DNA from: Candidatus Nitronauta litoralis
GTDB lineage: Bacteria; Nitrospinota; Nitrospinia; Nitrospinales; Nitrospinaceae
Direction: 5' to 3'
DNA length: 64,000 bases
Assembly: GCA_015698285.1 (NCBI GenBank)
Contig: CP048685.1
Coordinates: 3,162,001 to 3,226,000, forward strand
Both the position numbers and the translations under genes were made by a program. The notes under the pieces are model-generated. The model saw only the letters and a program-made list of their open reading frames with translations, made no database searches and was not told where the DNA came from. Positions 58,833 through 64,000 of the stretch are shown here, one piece after another. The stretch's first letter is position 1; each line of letters starts with the position of its first letter.

Positions 58833-58909
58833 AAAGAACCGCTTTCAAATCAATAAAACCCTGATTTTGGTATTATGCAAAGGTTTCTTTAGTAAGACCG
58901 AGGTTGTAT

Positions 58910-59557
58910 TTGACACAGACCGAATTTTTTATATATCTCGCGCCCATTGCCCTCATTTCGCTAACGCTCCATGAGTATTCTCATGGGTACGTTGCCTATT
59001 TGTTAGGGGATGATACTGCGAAAAGGAGAGGGCGATTATCTTTTAATCCGCTCCGTCACCTGGATCCTATCGGGACACTGTTCATAATTTTTTTCCACTT
59101 TGGGTGGGCCAAACCAGTCCCGGTAGACCCCCGGAATTTTAGCGATCCGCGCAAACATATGATGTTTGTTGCCTTGGCAGGACCTGCAGCTAATTTGATG
59201 ATAGCCCTGGTGGGTGGGTTTTTGTTGCGGATGGTGTTTAAGGATGTTGAGAATTACGTGGGTCTTTTCGACTTTTTTTGCGTAGTCGTCCTGATTAATG
59301 TGATCCTGGCCTTGTTCAATCTGTTACCGTTTTTCCCTTTGGATGGTTCCAGTATCCTGAAAGGGTTATTGCCTTCAACCTGGGCTGACCGGTTGGCCAA
59401 TGTGGATAAGTATTTTGCTATTCTCCTTATCGGAATATTTATTGCGGATGGTTTTTTAAAAATTGGCATTTTTGGCGGGATTCTTTTAAAGCCGGTCATG
59501 TTTGTGGTACAGTTTTTGACCCAGGAAGCTTTTCCTGCCTTTTTATCAAGACTTTGA
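58910..59557 (+). CDS. Site-2-protease-family (M50) membrane metalloprotease
   Basis: 215 residues from TTG 58910, with GAGG six bases upstream; another TTG at 58904 touches that site. About five membrane helices. Zinc motif 'TLHEYSHGYVAYLLGDDTA' (HExxH) in the first helix and the second ligand in 'NLLPFFPLDGSSIL' mark a small rhomboid-like-length M50 protein without PDZ domain, as in the FtsH-adjacent/YwhC group. Substrate unknown. Begins a run trpS-ileS-lspA on the same strand. Confidence 0.92.
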   Translation: MTQTEFFIYLAPIALISLTLHEYSHGYVAYLLGDDTAKRRGRLSFNPLRHLDPIGTLFIIFFHFGWAKPVPVDPRNFSDPRKHMMFVALAGPAANLMIALVGGFLLRMVFKDVENYVGLFDFFCVVVLINVILALFNLLPFFPLDGSSILKGLLPSTWADRLANVDKYFAILLIGIFIADGFLKIGIFGGILLKPVMFVVQFLTQEAFPAFLSRL

Positions 59558-59570
59558 GTTATAAGACCCC

Positions 59571-60557
59571 ATGGCGAAAAAAAGAATTTTAAGTGGAATG
59601 CAGCCCTCGGGCCTGCTGCATCTCGGTAATTACTTTGGTGCCCTGAAAAACTGGATTTCCCTGCAGGATGATTTTGAATGTTTTTTCTTCATCGCAGACT
59701 GGCATTCCCTGAGCACTCTTTACGAGGACCCGTCAAAAATAAAGGAGTTCACGTATAACGTTGCAGTGGACTGGATGGCTGCCGGACTTGATCCGGAAAA
59801 AACCACGATGTTCGTTCAATCAAAGATACCGGAACATGCGGAGCTTCACTTGATCCTTTCCATGATCGTCCCGGTACCTTGGCTTGAAAGGAATCCAACA
59901 TATAAGGAAAAACAGGACGAAGTTAAAAATGTCGACATGAGTTCCTATGGTTTCCTTGGTTATCCAGTTTTGCAAACGGCAGACATCATTCTTTACAAGG
60001 CGAATTTTGTGCCTGTAGGGGTTGACCAGGAACCGCACTTGGAAATTTCTCGGGAAATCGTTCGCAGGTTCAACAACATCTATAAAAAGGATGTGTTCCC
60101 TGAACCCCAAGCTAAAATTTCAGAAACACCCAAGCTCAATGGAATTGATGGAAGGAAAATGAGCAAAAGCTACAACAACGCTATTTTCCTCTCTGATGAC
60201 GAAGCGGGTGTCAAGAAAAAGGTCATGTCGATGTTGACGGACCCGGCGCGGCAACGGCGCAATGATCCGGGGGACCCCGATGTCTGCAACCTGTTTCCAC
60301 TTCACAAGCTGTACTCTGATAAAGAGATGCAACAGCAGATTGACTCGGACTGCAGGTCAGCTGGAATTGGGTGCATGGATTGTAAGAAGATGTTGTATGA
60401 ATCCATGATGAAAGGGATGGGACCTCACATGGAGCGCCGCCGGGAAATTGCGGCAAAGCCAAAAGAAGTGGAAGAGATTCTGGAAGAGGGTGCCAAAAAG
60501 GCAGGACAGGTGGCCCGTGAAACGATGAAAGAAGCACAAGCTGCAATGGGCTTGTAA
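59571..60557 (+). CDS. trpS: Tryptophan-tRNA ligase
   Basis: 328 residues. Class I synthetase charging tRNA-Trp. HIGH-type motif 'GMQPSGLLHLGNYFGAL' and KMSKS in 'IDGRKMSKSYNNAIF'. Normal length. It begins 13 bases after the M50 protease gene. Confidence 0.97.
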   Translation: MAKKRILSGMQPSGLLHLGNYFGALKNWISLQDDFECFFFIADWHSLSTLYEDPSKIKEFTYNVAVDWMAAGLDPEKTTMFVQSKIPEHAELHLILSMIVPVPWLERNPTYKEKQDEVKNVDMSSYGFLGYPVLQTADIILYKANFVPVGVDQEPHLEISREIVRRFNNIYKKDVFPEPQAKISETPKLNGIDGRKMSKSYNNAIFLSDDEAGVKKKVMSMLTDPARQRRNDPGDPDVCNLFPLHKLYSDKEMQQQIDSDCRSAGIGCMDCKKMLYESMMKGMGPHMERRREIAAKPKEVEEILEEGAKKAGQVARETMKEAQAAMGL

Positions 60558-60590
60558 TTTTCTATTACTAAAATTTAGCAACTTGAACCT

Positions 60591-63392
60591 ATGGATTACA
60601 AAGATACTCTCAACCTCCCGGTAACCGACTTTCCGATGAAGGCCAATCTGGTCAAACGGGAACCGGAAATTCTTGAGCGTTGGGAAAAAGAAGGCCTATA
60701 CAGAAAAATCCGCGAGCAGGCTAAAGGGCGAAAGAAGTACGTTTTTCATGATGGTCCCCCTTATGCCAACGGGCATATCCATATGGGGCATGCTCTCAAT
60801 AAAATCCTGAAAGACTTCATCGTTCGTATCAAGGGATTGGAAGGGTTTGACGCTGGATTTATTCCCGGCTGGGATTGTCACGGTCTACCGATTGAGCATC
60901 AGGTCACCAAGGAACTGAAAGCCAAAAAGCAGGTGAAAGATAAAGTTGAGGTTCGCAAACTGTGCCGCGAATACGCAGACAAGTTTGTTGATATCCAACG
61001 TGATGAATTCAAACGCCTCGGAGTATTTGCCGACTGGGAGAACCCTTACCTCACGATGAATTTCGGTTATGAAGCCACTATTGTTGAGGAGTTCACCCGG
61101 TTCGCATTGTCAGGCATGGTGTACAAGGGACTCAAACCGGTGCACTGGTGCACCAATTGTCAGACTGCTCTTGCCGAAGCAGAGGTTGAATATCAGGACC
61201 ACAAGTCACCTTCCATCTACGTTAAGTTTCCTGTAACAGAAGAGTGGAACGATCGTATTCCGGGCGTAGGTCAGGACAATCTGCATTTTGCAATCTGGAC
61301 GACCACTCCGTGGACGCTTCCGGCCAATCTTGCGCTGTGCCTGCATCCTGAATTTGATTACATCGCGGTAAAAATGAATGACGAGGTGTTAATCATAGCG
61401 GAAGGGCTCCTGGACCAATTAGCTAAGGAATGGGAAGTTGCTGACCATCAGGTCCTGGGTAAATGCAAAGGCAAGGATCTTGAGGGAGTGATCACACGAC
61501 ATCCTTTTGCGGACAGGAACTCCCCCGTAATTTTGGGAGATCACGTTACGATTGAGCAGGGCACGGGTTGTGTGCACACGGCCCCGGGTCACGGGCAGGA
61601 AGACTATGTTGTCGGAATGAAGTATGGACTGGAAACGTACAACCCTGTCAACGATGCCGGAGTGTTCAAAGATGACCTGCCTTTTTTTGGTGGAATGTTC
61701 GTCACTAAAGCCAATCCGGAGATCACACAGAAGTTAAAAGAAGATGGATTCCTGATTCGTGATGGTGAGATCAAACATTCCTACCCGCATTGCTGGCGTT
61801 GTCACAAGCCGATTATATTTCGTGCGACCTCTCAATGGTTTATTTCGATGGATAGCTATGGGTTGAGGGAAAAGTCCCTCGCAGAAATCGACAAGACCCA
61901 ATGGGTGCCACCCTGGGGACGGGATCGGATCTACAGTATGGTGGAAAACCGACCAGACTGGTGTGTTTCCCGCCAGCGGGCGTGGGGGGTTCCCATCGCA
62001 ATATTCACCTGTAAAGGATGCGAAGAGCCTTTGATCTCAAAAGAAGTCTTTGATCATGTGGTCAACCTGACAGCTGAAGGTGGCGCAGACTTCTGGTTTG
62101 AAAAAGAGGTGGACGAAATATTGCCCAAGGGTACTTCTTGCGCTTCATGCAAAGGCACAGAGTTCAAAAAAGAACAGGACATCCTCGATGTCTGGTTTGA
62201 CTCCGGTGTTAGCCATGCCGCCGTGCTTGAGGCGAATGAAAATGAATCGTGGCCTGCAGATTTGTACCTTGAAGGCAGCGACCAGCACCGTGGCTGGTTT
62301 CACAGTTCTCTACTGGAATCTGTGGGGACGCGTGATCGTGCACCGTATAGAACGGTGTTGACACATGGCTACGTGGTGGATGGCAAGGGCAAGAAAATGG
62401 CAAAGTCCCAGGGTAATGTCATCGCCCCACAAAAAATTATCGACCAATATGGAGCGGAAATTTTACGGCTCTGGGTAGCATCGGAAAATTATCGGGAAGA
62501 CATCCGCGTTTCCAATGAAATTTTAAAGCGGTTGACCGAAGCCTACCGCAAAATCCGTAACACGTACCGTTTTCTTCTGGGAAACCTGCATGACTTTAAT
62601 CCCGATCAGGACGCTATTCCACTAAAGGAGATGGAAGAGATAGATCGTTATATCCTGCACCGGTTTCAGGTTATAAATAAAAAAATTCGCAAGGCCTTCG
62701 AGAATTTCGAATTCCACGTTTTTTTTCACACCTTTTACAATTTCTGTGTAGTGGATATGAGCTCCTTTTATCTCGATATAATCAAGGACAGGCTTTATAC
62801 CTATCCGCGTCAATCAAAAGGACGACGTTCCGGACAAACGGCTCTCAATATTCTGTTGAAGGGCATGACACAACTCATGGCGCCGATATTGAGTTTTACG
62901 GCGGACGAGGTGTGGTCCTTTATGTCCGAAAAAAACAGGGACAGCGAAAGTGTGCACTTAAGCCGATTTCCTGAAAATCCTGAAACGTCCCTTCCTGAGG
63001 AACTTGTGAAGAAATGGGAAACGATCACTCAGCTCAGGAGTGAGGTGAGCAAGGCTTTGGAACTCAAGCGGCAGGAAAAAATCATCGGGCATTCTCTGGA
63101 TGCAAAAGTGACTCTTAAACTTCCGGAAGAGCTGCGGGCATTGTTTGAAGGAGCTGAAGAAGAGCTTCAGTTCATTTTCATTGTTTCGGCAGTCGAGTTT
63201 GCCAGTTCCCTCGAGGGTGTTGAGGATGTGGTGACCGCTGAAAATATTGAAGGTTTAATGATTGCTGTGTCCCCGGCACCGGGAGTCAAGTGTGACCGCT
63301 GCTGGAACTTTTTTGTTGCATCCGGAAACGACGGTGAAGGTTCAAGTGTTTGCCAGCGTTGTGTTGCTCACCTTGAATCGGCTGAGGCCTGA
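60591..63392 (+). CDS. ileS: Isoleucine-tRNA ligase
   Basis: 933 residues, normal bacterial length. HIGH motif 'YANGHIHMGHALNKI', editing domain with 'WTTTPWTLPANLAL', 'EGSDQHRGWFHSSL', and KMSKS present as 'KKMAKSQGN' (Ser to Ala). C-terminal zinc site 'CDRCWNFF' and 'CQRC'. It is the bacterial rather than eukaryote-like (mupirocin-resistant) type by its length and zinc tail. lspA follows directly. Confidence 0.97.
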   Translation: MDYKDTLNLPVTDFPMKANLVKREPEILERWEKEGLYRKIREQAKGRKKYVFHDGPPYANGHIHMGHALNKILKDFIVRIKGLEGFDAGFIPGWDCHGLPIEHQVTKELKAKKQVKDKVEVRKLCREYADKFVDIQRDEFKRLGVFADWENPYLTMNFGYEATIVEEFTRFALSGMVYKGLKPVHWCTNCQTALAEAEVEYQDHKSPSIYVKFPVTEEWNDRIPGVGQDNLHFAIWTTTPWTLPANLALCLHPEFDYIAVKMNDEVLIIAEGLLDQLAKEWEVADHQVLGKCKGKDLEGVITRHPFADRNSPVILGDHVTIEQGTGCVHTAPGHGQEDYVVGMKYGLETYNPVNDAGVFKDDLPFFGGMFVTKANPEITQKLKEDGFLIRDGEIKHSYPHCWRCHKPIIFRATSQWFISMDSYGLREKSLAEIDKTQWVPPWGRDRIYSMVENRPDWCVSRQRAWGVPIAIFTCKGCEEPLISKEVFDHVVNLTAEGGADFWFEKEVDEILPKGTSCASCKGTEFKKEQDILDVWFDSGVSHAAVLEANENESWPADLYLEGSDQHRGWFHSSLLESVGTRDRAPYRTVLTHGYVVDGKGKKMAKSQGNVIAPQKIIDQYGAEILRLWVASENYREDIRVSNEILKRLTEAYRKIRNTYRFLLGNLHDFNPDQDAIPLKEMEEIDRYILHRFQVINKKIRKAFENFEFHVFFHTFYNFCVVDMSSFYLDIIKDRLYTYPRQSKGRRSGQTALNILLKGMTQLMAPILSFTADEVWSFMSEKNRDSESVHLSRFPENPETSLPEELVKKWETITQLRSEVSKALELKRQEKIIGHSLDAKVTLKLPEELRALFEGAEEELQFIFIVSAVEFASSLEGVEDVVTAENIEGLMIAVSPAPGVKCDRCWNFFVASGNDGEGSSVCQRCVAHLESAEA

Positions 63393-63396
63393 AGTT

Positions 63397-63915
63397 TTGT
63401 CAAACAAGTTTCTTAGTTTATTTCTTTTATCCAACGTGCTGATCATCCTCGATCAGTTTTCCAAACGGTGGGTTCAGGGCTATATTCCTGAAAATCATTC
63501 CCTGCCGATAATCGAAGGTTTTTTTTCATTTACCCACATTCGGAATCCAGGTGTGGCCTTTGGGATTTTTGCATCAAATACTTCAAATGCAAAAATTCCA
63601 TTATTCATCATTTTCTCTATCATCGCGATTCTGGCAATTCTGGTTTTCTATTTTCAAACACCCAGAGATCATAAGGTCACGCTCACTGGCCTGATTCTTT
63701 TGTTCAGCGGTGCTATTGGGAACCTGATCGATCGCATTATGTATCACGAAGTGGTGGATTTTCTGGATTTTTATATTGAAGGCATGCATTTCCCAGCTTT
63801 CAATATAGCCGATTCCTGTATTACCATAGGGGTGGGCCTGATGTTTATTGATCTTTTCAAAAAGGATCAGGCTGCCAAAAAACTACAGGCAAAAGCTAAG
63901 TCTCAACCAGAATAG
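63397..63915 (+). CDS. lspA: Lipoprotein signal peptidase
   Basis: 172 residues from TTG 63397, with GAGG nine bases upstream and four bases past the ileS stop; longer readings only shadow ileS. Four membrane helices. Catalytic Asp residues in 'GNLIDRIMYHEVVDFLDFYI' and 'FNIADSCITIGVG', and 'HIRNPGVAFGIF'. It cuts the signal peptide from prolipoproteins, several of which are encoded in this window. ileS-lspA is a common order. Confidence 0.95.
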   Translation: MSNKFLSLFLLSNVLIILDQFSKRWVQGYIPENHSLPIIEGFFSFTHIRNPGVAFGIFASNTSNAKIPLFIIFSIIAILAILVFYFQTPRDHKVTLTGLILLFSGAIGNLIDRIMYHEVVDFLDFYIEGMHFPAFNIADSCITIGVGLMFIDLFKKDQAAKKLQAKAKSQPE

Positions 63916-63964
63916 CCAGTATTTAAGTTGCCCTCAACAAATATCTGATAGGTCCTTCAAGCCA

Positions 63965-64000
63965 ATGCATCCCATCCTTGCCGAATTTGGTTTTCTGACT
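63965..64000 (+). CDS. lgt: Start of prolipoprotein diacylglyceryl transferase (cut by window edge)
   Basis: The last 12 codons of the window read MHPILAEFGFLT, the typical Lgt opening (MHP-x-L...G), which adds the diacylglyceryl group to lipoprotein Cys before LspA acts. Position right after lspA supports it. Only this fragment is seen. Confidence 0.7.
   Translation, partial: MHPILAEFGFLT

Noticed and set aside
58645-58833. 62-codon frame in the gap before the M50 protease
   Set aside because: TTG start with poor spacing and a composition set by hairpin sequences. Better explained as structured RNA or repeat.

Overview
The window reads as chromosome of a Gram-negative, free-living bacterium. 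Evidence for an outer membrane is an MlaA-like protein, a beta-barrel protein, a lipocalin lipoprotein, an RND pump with its adaptor, and LspA/Lgt. The mix of DapL lysine synthesis, cobalamin synthesis, heavily PAS/GAF-loaded signalling and frequent TTG starts would fit a Nitrospinota or deltaproteobacterial-type marine lineage. That placement is inference from gene content only. Base composition looks mid-40s % GC by eye, except for one clearly AT-rich segment near 41.8-44.7 kb.

Layout. 0-5 kb: end of a beta-hydroxyacid dehydrogenase gene, a LexA/CI-like repressor with a small divergent gene, an MlaA-family gene, a STAS-like gene and an intact IS481-family element. 4.8-15.7 kb: signalling cluster with a 1600-residue PAS/GAF kinase-like protein, a GAF-GAF-PilB/GspE ATPase, a tandem receiver-like protein and a membrane receiver-DUF1566 fusion. 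In these the usual phosphorylation residues are replaced. 15.8-26 kb: housekeeping and stress genes, including an SpmA/SpmB-like membrane protein, lipoproteins, a DJ-1-like/rhodanese pair, a pentapeptide protein, a lipocalin, a NarX/NarL-type two-component pair, tRNA-Pro, a cupin and a B12-binding radical SAM protein. 26-33 kb: RND efflux operon, a DnaJ-type co-chaperone and an exported protein. 33-38.3 kb: tightly overlapping tmk-ubiX-cysteine desulfurase-thiI operon, then folK and dapL on the other strand. 38.6-41.7 kb: outer-membrane barrel, then cobT, a c-type cytochrome and a Ca-binding-type repeat protein on the minus strand.

41.7-46.4 kb is an accessory island. It is an AT-rich two-gene cassette (a LuxI/FeeM-like acyltransferase with a GNAT fold, and a membrane-anchored PAS-methyltransferase) followed by an IS481 remnant, a decayed IS256-family element and two related palindromic repeats. 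It lies between cobT and the rest of the cobalamin genes. 46.4-54.4 kb is a minus-strand cobalamin operon, btuF-btuD-btuC-cobQ-cobB-cobS-cobU/bluB, led by a B12 riboswitch and a plausible promoter. 54.4-58.4 kb carries an esterase, a CCA-adding-type enzyme and a MinD/FlhG-like ATPase with a membrane-anchored acidic partner. 58.6-64 kb holds a candidate structured RNA, an M50 protease, trpS, ileS, lspA and the first codons of lgt.

Most novel candidate: the acyl-synthase plus PAS-methyltransferase cassette, which has the parts expected of a small diffusible acyl-signal system but no recognisable LuxR receptor beside it. Second: the cluster of kinase and receiver proteins that keep their folds but have lost the phospho-acceptor residues.
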